Assembly (NCBI RefSeq): GCF_003473485.1
Contig: NC_053045.1
Location: 55,718,494-55,782,493 of the forward strand
DNA: 64,000 nt
Direction of reading: 5' to 3'
Origin: Medicago truncatula
Lineage: Eukaryota > Streptophyta > Magnoliopsida > Fabales > Fabaceae
The notes below the pieces were generated by a model that did no database searches, had not been told where the DNA came from, and saw only the letters and a list, made by a program, of their open reading frames with translations. Within the stretch, counting starts at the first letter, position 1; each line of letters starts with the position of its first letter. The translations under genes and the position numbers were made by a program. Shown piece after piece: positions 47,308 through 59,417 of this stretch.

Positions 47308-48381
47308 AATTAAAAATAAGGTCAGGCTAACTTCTGCCCTTAGGGCAAAAATTAAAAACTAAAAAGAAAAAATGAAAAATAAATTTTGTATTGAAAAAAC
47401 AAACTCTTAAACTTTTTAGATGTTAAATACACAATTTTTAATATTAAAATTTTACATTTAATTTTCATATTATGGGCACAAGTTAACTTTTCCATTTTAA
47501 AAATAATCTTGTTAACTTGTGCCCTAATCTTCTAACACTATTTTTTTTCTTTCATATCATTTTCCTACTCCTCTCACATCACATATCTTTCCTCGGGGTG
47601 TGATGCAATCTTAATCCTAAGATTTACGATGTGTTAAATTGCTGTTCCTTTTCCTTTTGACTGCACTAAATTACTGTTTCTGTTTAAATGTTAATTGAAC
47701 TCACCACTTTTTTTTAATGAATATTAGATCGGGTAAAGTTATTATTTACAAACAAATATTCTTGTTCTGTGATATAGAAAATTAATCTCAATTCTGTAAG
47801 CTTATCCAATCATTATAATGATTTTTATATAAACAATATTAAATTCCTTAGGCACATTCTCTTTTTAGTATACTATGCATGGGTCATAAAGCTTAAAAAA
47901 AAAAGAAAAAAATAATAATAATACAGTAGATAATTGTACCAAAAAAAAAATAATACAGTAGATAATGATGCATGCATGATTTTTTTAATATGTATCACAT
48001 TTGTTTAAGTGCAACGAATCTCCTTGGAGAACTTAACTTTTCTCTGACTAAGTTTTATGTATATAATACTAAATATGTTCAAATTACCACTGATGTCTAA
48101 ATTTCTTAACTTTCATATCAACCACTTAGCTTGTCCTAACGCATGCATACAGTAGGCACACTCTGGGAATAGATCCTTTATATTTCAGTGGTTAAGATTC
48201 ACACATTATTTTCTCAAGTATTTTTTCCTTGAGAGAATACAATCCAGTAGGTACTAGCTAGTATAGAATTAAGTGACCTAGTAGAAGATTTATTTTTAGT
48301 GTTTAAAAAAAACTGTTTTTTTTTATTTTTTTATTTTTAAATGTAAGCCAAAACTAGGGTTTAGAGGTAAACTTAACTGGT
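47308..48381. other. Downstream flank of the proline-rich protein gene
   Basis: AT-rich and without an exon. Two short copies of AATAATACAGTAGATAAT lie at about 47918 and 47950. Confidence 0.4.
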
Positions 48382-49086
48382 TTAGAGGGAGCAAGTGTAA
48401 CCAGGAGGAGGAGTTTTCCCACAAGTCAAAAGCAGCTGAAGAGCAAGTGGAACATAAATGTTAAGGTTCAAAAGTTTAAGCTTAAGAGTAGTGCAAAGAC
48501 AAGCAGCAGCTTCAATTTCAGCAAGTCCTTGAAGAACTGGACAACACTTATTCACAACAGGGTCACCAAGTCCAATGTGAACCAAACCACCAAGCAAATC
48601 AACACAAGCACCCAATTTCAAAGTGTCAATTGGACATGTGTCTTTCGCCGGTTTATTTTTTGGTGGACATGGACTAGTAGGACTAGGAGTACTCCCTCCT
48701 GAGCTTGGCGGGTTAAGCACTGGAGGGACTGGAAGGTGTGGTAGGACTGGTGGAATAGGCAAAGTTGGAGGGATAGGCAAAGTTGGAGGAATTGGCAAAG
48801 TTGGTGGAATAGGCAAAGTTGGAGGGATTGGAAGGTGTGGAAGGACTGGAGGAATAGGCAAAGTTGGAGGGATTGGAAGGTGTGGAAGAACTGGAGGAAT
48901 AGGCAATGTTGGAGGAATTGTAACAGGTGGTTTCACAATTGGTGGTTTCACAATTGGTTTTTTACCTGGCTTGTGTTTCTTAGGGGGTTTTCCACAAGTG
49001 CCACAACCAAGAATTGGTGTAGCTGAAGAGATGAAGAGCATGCAAATGATGAGGTAAGCATAGAACTTTGATGATGAGGACTCCAT
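48382..49086 (-). CDS. Hybrid proline-rich protein (HyPRP), 8-cysteine type
   Basis: Secreted cell-wall protein of 234 residues in one exon. Residues 1-27 form a signal peptide (hydrophobic YLIICMLFISSATPILG). Residues about 33-145 are a proline-rich domain with repeated IPPTLP and IPPVLPHLP units. The last 85 residues form the eight-cysteine (LTP/2S albumin-like) domain, with the order C, C, CC, CLC, C, C in TCPID, GACVD, NKCCPV, ACLC, LTCGK and YTCSL. This matches the 14-kDa proline-rich or pEARLI1-like family. Such proteins are linked to cell-wall strength and stress, but the exact role here cannot be told. The repeats are also tandem at the DNA level and may vary in copy number between strains. 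Confidence 0.93.
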   Translation of the reverse strand: MESSSSKFYAYLIICMLFISSATPILGCGTCGKPPKKHKPGKKPIVKPPIVKPPVTIPPTLPIPPVLPHLPIPPTLPIPPVLPHLPIPPTLPIPPTLPIPPTLPIPPTLPIPPVLPHLPVPPVLNPPSSGGSTPSPTSPCPPKNKPAKDTCPIDTLKLGACVDLLGGLVHIGLGDPVVNKCCPVLQGLAEIEAAACLCTTLKLKLLNLNIYVPLALQLLLTCGKTPPPGYTCSL

Positions 49087-49181
49087 GTTTTTCTCTTAGT
49101 AATTACAAAGAGAAAGAAATGGAGAAAAAGGGAATTAGAGTGTAGAATGGAGTGATTGTAAGAAGAAGAAGTGAGAGGTGA

Positions 49182-49187
49182 TATATA
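49182..49187 (-). promoter_or_regulatory. TATA box of the HyPRP gene
   Basis: TATATA in the context CCTATATATCACC on the minus strand lies about 96 bases before the start codon. It is followed by a pyrimidine-rich leader (CTTCTTCTTC). Confidence 0.6.
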
Positions 49188-50990
49188 GGAATTGTGATAG
49201 GAAGGAGTATGATAAGAATACAAAAGGGCTTTATTATAGCATATCACGTGAACATGGTGCTAGACACATTCTAAAGCCTACTTCCAAGTTTTGCAAGCTG
49301 GCAAACCTTACAAGTGTACATTACATGAATCAATTTCCATCTATATGTAAAAAAATTCATGAAACACCTTTAATTTACTGCCATCTTATCTGTGCTATCT
49401 TACCTTAATTAATTTGTTAAAGCTTGCTAGTGTTTTAGGGGAAATGAAACACCTTATAAAGTTTAATCAAAACAGTACCTTCCTTTTGTAGGGATTCATA
49501 ATTTGGTCTAATTCTTACTTTGATTGATTAAAGTGTATGTGTAGATAAAAGTTTCAATTATTAGTGATCTTTTTCTTTAATTGAGTAATTAATAACTTTT
49601 CTCGTTTGATTTATTTGCCCAATCAAAATAAAAAATTGAACTATTAATGATCAAGTGAATTTTGTTTTTGATGATAAAAATGATTGATATCTGAGATCTA
49701 GGTTTTTGATTAATATTTGATAATATATAATAGCATATATAAATGGTCCACATTTTTTTTTGTTTTAACATATATATAACATGGTCCACTTAGATGTCAA
49801 TTTTGCATAATGTCATGCACTAGTTTATTTTTGGGAATTTGTGATTGAACTTTCCTTACCCTAATTGTATTCCTCAGATTCTTACTTGTGACAAAATTAT
49901 TTTCTTTGAAATGGTTTTTCAATTTGTAAAAATTTCATTAATTGTTATTTTAGAAAAAGCAAAATATCGTAGTCAATCACTAATCCATAGCACAAGAAAT
50001 TTAAATGCTAGGATGAGCTAGCAAAGGCATATACACCTATATGCAGAAATGTAGACAGCATGCTCTCAATCCTATGATATTTGTGACATCAAGCAATCCT
50101 CTTAAGAGAGTGATGAATGAGACCATGAGCATATATTCCTTGTACTACTTTATAAATATTGTTGCTGATTAATTTTTAAAATAAATTATTAGATTTGAAA
50201 ATCATATATTGAAATGAATAGTAATTGTTCTCTATGCACTCTTTTCACCATTCAAATAGTTCCTAGAAAAGATAAACAGGACAATATAGCTGCGTTTTAG
50301 GCAAATCGAATATTTTCACAAATATCGAAAGTATAAACTTCCATTGGCAATTTAGCAAGTCACACATACATTAACTTCATTATGTCCAACAAATAATTGT
50401 CCTCAAGTTTGATTTAGTTTTCTTCTGTTTTTTTATAGAATAAGTTTGGGTAGATGCTAAAGTCATCAATTATATGTTAATAGACCCTGAGATATGGGAA
50501 AATTTTGGACTACTCCTAACCTAAGGGATAATATGTAGAAACGGAGTTTCGTGGAAGTCTATGACGAATGTAACATTTTTTTTTGTCTACTAATTATCCT
50601 AAGTCAATTATTTAATTTTGTTTTTATCCTGATTTCTTCACCCACACATATATATAGTTATATTTTTCTATCTCTTTTCTTTTTTCGAGTGAAATATGTT
50701 TATATACTAATTCTCCTATGTCAATTATTTAATATTTTTTTTTTTACTAAAATCAAATAAACTTTTTATATGGGATGTTTGAGGAATATGAGATTGGATG
50801 TAAAGTATGAGTAAGAGTTCCAAAATTAAATGAAAAAAAGGAGGGTGAACATCTACAAGTGAGATACACGTATTTAATGTCTCAAAATTTTGGATGAAGA
50901 AATTATGTTTAATTTCACTTACGTGGTTACTTAAAGGTCAATGTAACAATCCTTAAATATCTTCATGATACCACATAGATTAGGTTTTTT
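49188..50990. other. Gene-free region upstream of HyPRP
   Basis: AT-rich DNA. Small open frames show only low-complexity hydrophobic translations. Nothing recognised. Confidence 0.4.
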
Positions 50991-52439
50991 CTACATTACC
51001 CTATCTTGTTTAGAGGGTATTTACCCCTTCAAGATATCAACCAATCAAAATGTAATATACAAAATGTAACATTAAATGTCAAATAAACGAGTCAATTTTT
51101 TTAAGCAAAATTACACTAAATGTCCTTTATTTTATTTATTTGCAACACATTAGTCCTTTATCTTTTTTTTTAATCCCATTTAGGTCATTTATCTATTAAA
51201 ATGTGCACAAGTTAATCTTTTTCTTCATTTTTCTATTAAAAAAACATGAAAATATTAATTTTATTAATAACTTTGTTTTATAAAATATTTTTTAATAAAT
51301 AAATTCATAAACCCTATAAACATTTCATCCTCATATTCATCTTCATCTTCTTCCTTAAATCAAAAAAATTGTCCATCCAAATAAACCTTCAAATTTCTTA
51401 AATATTTTCACTTTCATCTTCTTCTAAACACCAAATTCAAAATCCCCAAATTTCATAAACCCTAATTTTACCAAACCTATAAATTTGGATTTAAAGAAAA
51501 ATCTCACAATTTGGATTGTGAACCTCTCATGTTTGAGTGCTCAAGCATAGTTTTAGTAAAGATCATCACAACTTAGATCTTGTAATTTTCTCATCAAATA
51601 CAATCATCACTTTCCCTATAGCTTTCCTATCTCCGATGTTAGTGAAGGCGAGGTTGGCCTGCAACAATAAAAAATTGTTTATACCATTGTATAGCACTAG
51701 TCCAAAATCCAAAAAGGTTAAGAATCTAAAAATTAAAGCTAAACAGCTAGCTCATATGCACAATCCTCGTCAAGTTCACATCAAACACCATTATAATCAA
51801 ATTTCATAGAAAACAAGAAACCCGATACTTAGAATTCTCGATTTCTTTCTTTAAATCCAAAATTCAGATTTATGGGTTTGGTAAACTTAGGGTTTATAAA
51901 ATTTGAGTATTTTGAATTTTGTGTTTAGAAGAAGATGGAAGTAGAAATATTTAAGGAATTTGAAGGTTTGTTTGGATGGACAATTTTTTTGATTTAAGGA
52001 AGAAGATGAATGTGATGAATATGAGGATGAAATGTTCATAGGATTTATGAATTTATTTATTTTTATTAAAAAAATATTTTATAAAACAAAGGTATTAATA
52101 AAATTATTATTTTCATTTTTTTTAATAGAAATATGAAAAAAAGGATTAACTTGTGCACATTTTAATAGATAAAGGACCTTAATGGGACAAAAAAAAGTTA
52201 AAGGGCTAATGCGTTACAAATAAATAAGATAAAGGACCTTTAGTGTTATATGATGGGTTAAATTTGATGTGAAATTTTAATTGTTACAAGACCTATAGTG
52301 TAAATTAATTAAGATTGAATACCTAAATATATAATTAAATTAAATGTTACCTTAGGATTAAAATTATTATTATTATTTTTTTTGATTGGTTGCTATCTTA
52401 AAAGGGTAAATACCCCCTAAATAAGATAGGGTAATCTAG
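50991..52439. mobile_element. Inverted-repeat element with a large internal foldback
   Basis: The outer ends are complementary: CTACATTACCCTATCTTGTT, then GGGTATTTACCCCTT and CAACCAATCAAAA at the left face TTTGATTGGTTGC, then GGGTAAATACCCCC and GATAGGGTAATCTAG at the right. Inside, 51110-51500 and 51840-52250 are inverted copies for nearly 390 bases, with a spacer of about 340 bases. The small element at 63761-63928 has the same type of ends. No transposase is encoded. Confidence 0.75.
51110..52250. repeat. Long inner inverted repeat
   Basis: Left arm words (TAAATGTCCTTTATTTTATT, ATGTGCACAAGTTAATC, TTTCATCCTCATATTCATC) reappear complementary on the right (GATGAATATGAGGATGAAA, GATTAACTTGTGCACAT, AAATAAGATAAAGGACCTTTA). 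Both ends look like those of a separate MITE, suggesting nesting. Confidence 0.75.
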
Positions 52440-52671
52440 ACCTCACCGATAGACTATGTTAGTTTTGACGGGTATAACAGTTTATACCTATTTTTTTTTA
52501 TTCACACTAATAAGCGGTTTACTTACTCAATTTTTATTTTCATGCTGAAGGGTGAAAATCTTAAAGTTTCATTGTAAAAAAATAGTGAACTAAACTTCCA
52601 ACCCTCACATTATTTTTAGATATTTCATTTTCATTTATAAGTTTTTAAATATTTCGAGTATTTGTGAGAAC

Positions 52672-53026
52672 AACGATGCTATACACAGCGAGAAGAATGA
52701 TCTTGAATCGATCACGAATGAAAACAAGCCAATATAGGAGGTTTAAGCGGAAATCATGGGAGGAAGGGAGAAAAAGATGAAAATCATAAAATAGTGGATG
52801 GATGACATACATGCCACATGTGTCGTGAAAAATTCGAGATATTACTATTTCACTTTAAATATCATTTTTCTTGTTAAAATTTTACACGACACATATGACA
52901 TGTATGTATGCATTGCTATCCATCCACTATTTTATGGTTTCCATCTTTTTCTACCATCCTCCCATTGATTTCCGCTCAAAACTCCTTTTCATTGAGGATC
53001 ATTCTTCTTGCTGTGTATATCATCTT
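52672..53026. repeat. 355-bp near-palindrome
   Basis: The arm 52672-52833 (with ATACACAGCGAGAAGAATGA and ATAAAATAGTGGATGGAT) is inverted at about 52877-53026 (with ATCCATCCACTATTTTATGG and CATTCTTCTTGCTGTGTAT). Arms are about 150 bp and the spacer about 45 bp. It encodes no protein. It may be a foldback MITE, or a hairpin RNA source if transcribed. Confidence 0.8.
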
Positions 53027-53630
53027 CCCCAAACACACTCATGGGAATTAATATCACAAATTTACCAATTTAACACTTGTTGCCTTATTAGGAGGACCGC
53101 ATTTAGCGCTTAGACAGAATCGAATCTGTACTATATTACATATTGGGTTTGAAGTCAACTTCGCTTTTTTACTTTATCATGTTGCTTTCTTTCACTTATT
53201 TTATTTTATTTATTAATAATAGAATAATACTGTATCTCTTTCTCTGATTAAGAGCAGTATAATCACGAAGAGATAACAGGGTACATGCATGCAATGCAAA
53301 TCATGCTTTGTTTTTAGAGAAACCAGCGTGCGAAGACTCAGATGGTTATAAATACGTGTCTACATATTATTGGAATTGATCTCTAAACAATCCGTCTCTC
53401 TTATTTGATTTTTTTAATTTAAATTTTTTTTAAGAGTGCATCGGATGCACTCGTTAGTAAGACTCTTATTATTGGCTTATAGCAATATGCTACTCTACTA
53501 CAACACGACGTTCAAATTTTGATTAAAAGAGGTGTTTAGTAGTGTTCTTTATATCCCAAATAAGATTACTTTGAATTGTTTTCTTATTTCAATTTTTTAA
53601 AATTAAATCAGAATATTGTTATAACCGTAC

Positions 53631-53713
53631 TCCTCGTGAGCTTATCTCAGTTAATTAGTAGGAACAATGCATAGTATATGCAAGATCTGGAGTTCGAACC
53701 CCGACCACCACGA
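53631..53713 (+). mobile_element. tRNA-like SINE relic, copy 3
   Basis: CGTGAGCTTATCTCAGTTAA (A-box-like), then GGAACAATGCATAGTATATG, then GAGTTCGAACCCC (a good B-box). It ends in CCACCACGAGAAAAAG. Same family as the relics at 20114 and 45504. Confidence 0.6.
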
Positions 53714-54861
53714 GAAAAAGAATATAGCTCCCTCCAAAAATTTCCCTTCTAAAACCACCATCTTCGAAACATATCTTAGAAAATAAGAAGACTCAGACAC
53801 TAATATAGTTAGCTGTCACATTGACAATTTGTGATCAAGAAATCGGACTGATTGTAATAATAATAAGTCTTGTGATTGTTTTATTGATAATCAAAGATAA
53901 TATATTAATTCAAAAAAGTATAAAAGGTACTCCAATGATAATACATATAAAATGATATAATCACTAATTAAAGTAAATATAAACAATAATAAGTGATGTG
54001 ATTTACTTCTATTCAAATGATAGAAAGGATAAAGATGATTATTATTATATATAAAATGTTACACAAGACCGTTTGTTAATAAAAAAGTTCAAGATGAATA
54101 TTTATCGCAACCAAAGGAAGGTTGTAGGAAAATAATTGTAAAGAAAGAAGCATGAGTAAAACAAGTAGAAATGACCAAAGCAATGTCAAATATGTACCGC
54201 AAAGTACACCATGAAAAGATAAAAGAAGAGTGTGTAGATATATAGTAAGGGAAAGTGGGGAAAGAGTACAGGTTGGCAACCATGTGAAAAAGTTTGTTAA
54301 GAGAATGGGGAAAGAATAGAGAAAGATTCAGAGTAGTAGCTACTGTACATGTCTCTCTGATTGTGATGTATTGTAATATTGGTGTTTGCATGTCCGTGAT
54401 GGGATAAAGACTTTATAAAGTTTTCTTAGTTTTTGTAATTTTGTATATCCGTGAATGAACTTTCCTTCCTTTGATGTGATATCATATCTCTTATTTTCCT
54501 TTCTTTCACCACCCAATTTCTGTGTTAGCTTAACGTGCATGTGCCCAATACCACGTGAGAATAATCATTTGTATTCCAATGAATGAAAGAAGAAATTTTT
54601 TAATCATAAGTTTAATTACGATTGAATTGGCATATTGATTGAAATTGTCAGCATTGGATAAATGTGATCATACGAAAGAATATGCCACGCCTACAAACTC
54701 ATTTGCCTATTTTGATATTTGATGATCTCCTAAGTTGAAGTTATTGATATATCATCATGGGAAAAAATAGCACCAAGAGAATAAAAAATGGTTAACCACT
54801 ATGTGATAGAAGCATACAACAAAGCCAATAACGGGTTAACAACAACGAGACAATAGTGTAA
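53714..54861. other. Gene-free spacer
   Basis: AT-rich sequence left of the TRIM array. No gene recognised. The open frames near 54076-54540 are hydrophobic translations of GAAAG-rich DNA. Confidence 0.4.
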
Positions 54862-55751
54862 TGGTTGAGTTTAAATGTCAGTGGCACATCTACTATAAAT
54901 GTGTTAAATATTTGATATATAAGAGATATGACTTATATATATATGTAATGGCTTAATGTTTGGATGAAGATGTAGTGTTAGATCTCTTGGTGGTCCTAGA
55001 TAATTGGCATACTATTGCTCTCGATGTACTCTCCAGATTCTCCAACAAATGATATTATAGCTCTAGTTTGACTTGACGGAGGAGCAATAGTAACCACGAT
55101 GTTTGATTGTTGTATAAGAAGTATTTTTAACGATGTAGTCACGAGGCATGTTTTGTTGGTTGTAACGACAGTGCAAGTATAATATATGAAAGGCTGATAA
55201 TTGAGGGGAAGATTGTTGAGTTCATATGTGAGTGATTAGTCTCACATTGACCGTAAATGAATTGAATGTTTGATATATAAGAGAGGTGACCTATATGCGA
55301 ATGTCTTGAAGTTTTGGATAAAGATGTATAGATATCATAGTGGTCATGGCATTAGTTTGTTTTTTTTTTCCTCAAAGCTCCATTGATCTCTCCCAACAAG
55401 TTGTATCAAAGGCCAAGTTTTAATTGGCGAGAGAGCGAAAGTGAATATCTCAATGTTTGGACTTGCTACAAAAGTCTTCATGTTAGTGTAGTCAGAAGAC
55501 ATGTTATTATGCCGGTAATAATGGTGATGCAAGTATTGGATATAGGTCCACACTTGAGGGAAGATTGTTGACTTCAAGTGTGAGTGATTAGTCTCGTATC
55601 AACATATGAATGAATTTAATGTCAGATATATGCAAGAGAAGACTCATATACTCAATGCATTGAGATTTTATATGGAGACATGATTTTTGATCTCGTAATC
55701 CTAGATCGTTGGTTTGTTGTTATTTTCGGCGCTCTTCATAAATCTCCAACA
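54862..55751 (+). mobile_element. Tandem TRIM retrotransposon array (LTR-int-LTR-int-LTR)
   Basis: Three LTRs of 186 bp each lie at 54862-55047, 55214-55399 and 55566-55751, separated by two internal parts of exactly 166 bp. LTRs run TGTTGA(G/C)TTCA...TCTCC(C)AACA (copy 1 starts TGGTTGAG) and share TTTGATATATAAGAGAG and GGAGAT/AAGATGTA words. Each internal part begins with a decayed tRNA-Met primer site (TGATATTATAGC, TTGTATCAAAGGCC; consensus TGGTATCAGAGC) and ends in a purine tract (TTGAGGGGAAGAT, CTTGAGGGAAGAT). Non-coding and about 350 bp per unit, this is a terminal-repeat retrotransposon in miniature. Copies are diverged, so the array is old. Confidence 0.85.
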
Positions 55752-58700
55752 TAAATAAACTGTTAGAACAACAACCAATTATGAAAGGGAAATTAAACGG
55801 CAACCGTAAACAATAGATAAACAAAGTTTGGTAATAAAATTCGGTCAATTGTGCCCGTATAATCGTGTACGAACCATCCCTACCCACTTGTGCGTACCTA
55901 TGAACCATGTTCAACGCAAATCAATATGAAAAACTTTATATGCGCCAAAAACTTCAACAAAATGACATTTTATCTGCTCTAATTAATGCTTCTTGAATCT
56001 TTCAAACATACAATCAGAACACTGGTCTGTTCACCACATCGCTTGAAGTTTGTTGTCCTTCAAAACATGCCGCATTTGCTTCAGGTAGCTTGCATTGCAC
56101 TAAACCACAAATCCAAATACCCAAACCCACGAGACTTTCCATGGCCATGATCATCATCTATGATATTCCATTCATAAACCATTATCATAGACACATAACG
56201 AAAGAGAAAAAAGAATGGAAAAGAAATTTAAATCAGAAAGAAAAAAAAAGGTGAAATCCGAAACAATATTTTCTCTAAATAAAATGAAACAAAGAAAGAG
56301 AAAAACAAAATTAGGAAATAAGATAATTTTTTTTTTATTGTAAATGTCATGACTCTTAATATCATATTATGTTTGTTATATTAGACTTAACCCATCCTTA
56401 CAAGATCAACTTATAAATAGAAACGGATCTTAGATTTCAAGTTTTTTTTTTTTTTAAAAGATCTTAGATTTCAAGTTGTAGGGGCCAACTCTAAACAATA
56501 TGTATATCATATTATCATATGAAGAGGTTAATGATAGAACTAATTAAATGGCCCAAGGTCAAAGTATAAAAATTAAACTCAAACTCAAGTATCTTGTGCC
56601 TATACATTGAAGTAACATGGTATGAAATCCATACAAAAGAGTAATGCTATATGAACATATATCATAGACAACATGCTTGTTCACCTTATAAATGCATCAT
56701 TTACCGTATTTATAAGATGAACATGTATCATTGCATGTTTCTCCTAATATAAATATAATTTTTTTTACAATCCTTATTTTTTTTAGAGAGATACGACCCT
56801 TATATTTAAACACTCTTTATATTCATACACTCATTCAACATTTCATTTTTTTACTTCTGTCTCTTCCTTTTATATTATTTATTTATCACATCTATCATAT
56901 CACTCTCTCTATTTTTATCTATTTCATGACGTCGAATGAATTTTGGGTGTGCAACAATAATTTCATTTTTTTTTATATGTAAAAAAAGAAGCATTGGAAA
57001 TCGCCACAACTAAGTTAAAATTTTATGAAATTTTGATGCAAGTTAAATGTTAAAAAAGGTTCGGTCCACAACTTTTTGACCACAGGATCCAGCAAGATGA
57101 TAGACAAATGACATTAAAACCAATTAAATGGAATTTGTCGTGTGTGGTATCTCCAAAGGTTCCATACTGCAGCCAGCAAACATTGAAATGAATAGATCCT
57201 TAATTTTCCAGCAAGAAATTAAAAAAAAAAGCATATGGTTTCTCATGTGTCATCATAATTGTATTGGACGTGGCTATCAATAACAACAATGCGATTGAAT
57301 CAAGTACTCCCATTTTTGGAGGTTTACTGGGGTGGGGGAGGATTGGCTGGATATATCAAAATGTACATGAAGGTGTAAACACATGGGGTGTTTAGACATA
57401 TATGCATGAGAAATAATATAATAATAACATAATGTTTTTGATGAAAATTATTGATATGCAATGTGTCAAGTGGCAATAGTTTACAGAAACGGGGGAGATC
57501 GATCATGAATAAATATCTAGATTGAGATGATGGGTGGCTTAAATCGATTTCAATGAATAATATCAGAGACAACCATGGTATATGATGTGATCAATGGCAT
57601 GGATGGAGGGGGAGCCAAATGGAGGGGGAGCGCACGACAAGATGTGTCGTGTAAATCCCACGAAATAGTTAACTTCTCTCTTTGCATATTATTTTTATTA
57701 AAAAAAATGATTGTGTTTCTTTTTTATACTAACCGTAACATTGTTAGTCCTTTGAAATAACATTTTACATGAAATCGTTACTAGTAATCAACTCTCCAAT
57801 GGTGGCTTTGAAAGTTCCTAAAAAAAATGGTGGCTTTGAAAGTAATTTGACATAAAAATGCTCTAATGGTAGTAAAAAGAGTAACCTCCCATGGCGGTGC
57901 CTTTCCAAATGTTCTCGCCGCCGACAGCGACGTCGGAACTAGTAAACATGTTGAAACAATTCACCTGCCAGAGACATATTGTTGGTGGTGATTCTGCAGT
58001 GGTTGGCAACCTGTGGCAGCAACCAATTCTGGTGTTATGATGGTGGTTGGGGCGACAATGATCAAGACAACGGCGGAGACGGTGCTTGCGGCTTTTATGA
58101 AGGTGCTGGTCAAGAGACGTGTAAGCACAGATGTGTTGAAAGCTTGTTCGTGTGGGTTCGTGCAGTTTTTTTTTATCGTGCGATATAGCAACGCTCTTGT
58201 TTTTTTTTTTTTTTTTTTTTTTTTATAAAATCTAGTAAAAGTAAATTTTTATTGGTAGGTTTAAAGTTAGAGAATCTTATTCTTGGATCTACCCTGAATA
58301 ATTACAAAAACATTGTGAACCAACTTAGAATCTTAAATGGTATAAAAAAAATTAGAATCTTAAATAAGTATGCTTCAGTATTTTGCCCTAATGTTTTCTT
58401 CTCTTTAGAAATAGAAATGAGTCGCCTACCTTTTTATTATTATATTTTTTCTATAACTCAGAGCCATTCTTTCTCAAGAGTGGGTTCTCTCCATATTTTT
58501 TTCCACTCATTTTTTAATAATAAAAAAGAATGTCTTTTACTTGTACATAATATTAAAAAAAATTCGGTTGAAATTTAATTTTAAACTTATATTCATTTCA
58601 GTTTTTATACTTTACAAAAAAAAAATGTAACAATGAAAAAATTAAATGATAAAAGTAGCAATAAAAATTAAACCTAGGTATAAATTAATTTTAGGTAAAT

Positions 58701-58939
58701 TAATAAGGGTAAAAATGATAAGATATACGAGTTATAATCTCAACCGCTATTCAAAAGAATGAGGTCCATTCCTTAACACTTCAATACCTTCATTTAAACC
58801 TGCCTAACAAAAATTTAATTTTTTGACAGGAACAATGGGAATGTCGGTCGAACATTGGAGTCCTGCCGTTTGACAAGTTTGAATTACCTCATTCAAAGGA
58901 AGACAATTGTTGTAGCTGGAATGTGCATTCATTCGATAC
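55752..58939. other. Large gene-free interval
   Basis: No supported exon. A 52-base hairpin is at 56673-56724 (TTCACCTTATAAAT facing ATTTATAAGATGAA). GGTGGCTTTGAAAGT is directly repeated near 57798 and 57828. Positions 57880-58140 are less AT-rich and contain overlapping 70-codon frames on both strands, none recognisable. A T-run lies at 58200-58223. Confidence 0.35.
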
Positions 58940-59266
58940 CTAATGACGATCTTCTGGTGGAATCAAACTTTTGATGATATCTTCAGTTGATCTCAGCAAC
59001 GTCACCCGCATATCGATCCACTGGAACATGTTGTGCTCCCAAAATATGCTCGTCACGTTTTGGTCGTTCGTTAATTCCATCCAAGTGAATGATACTCTCC
59101 CATCGTCGAGCGTTGGATGTTTATACCGAACGTGTTCCACCCACCTTGTGTCTCTGGGGTTGATTCCTTGGTTGAATTCAGCCAGTTCATCCTTGAGACC
59201 TCTTAACGTTACACCAACCTTCATCCTCTGAGGTTCTCCGCCGTTGAATTGTGCATGAACATCGAT
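58940..59266 (-). pseudogene. Transposon-derived protein fragment (possible MuDR-type N-terminus)
   Basis: The minus-strand frame reads VHAQFNGGEPQRMKVGVTLR, then VEHVRYKHPTLDDGRVSFTW and WEHNMFQWIDMRVTLLRST, to LIPPEDRH. From memory this block occurs many times in Medicago as a transposon-associated protein, perhaps of the Mutator type. The expected ATG ahead of the VHAQFN block appears as ATC, and there is a stop just before it. The frame ends without a recognised downstream transposase domain. So it is likely a broken copy, with low certainty on the superfamily. Confidence 0.4.
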
Positions 59267-59417
59267 TCACTCGGCCACTGTTTCAAATCTACACAATTAG
59301 AAATTAAAAATAATCAATGAAAAACTCATTCAAACACTTGTAGTGAAAATTTGACATAAACCCTAAAAATCCAAAACAAACCCTAAAAATTTTATAAAAT
59401 TAAAAAAAAAAAAATAT

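Noticed and set aside
48623..49057. 144-codon glycine-rich frame
   Set aside because: Antisense of the proline repeat in HyPRP; CCN codons read backwards give glycine.
57961..58228. Overlapping 70-codon frames on both strands
   Set aside because: The three frames overlap each other and none resembles a protein; the region is only locally richer in GC.
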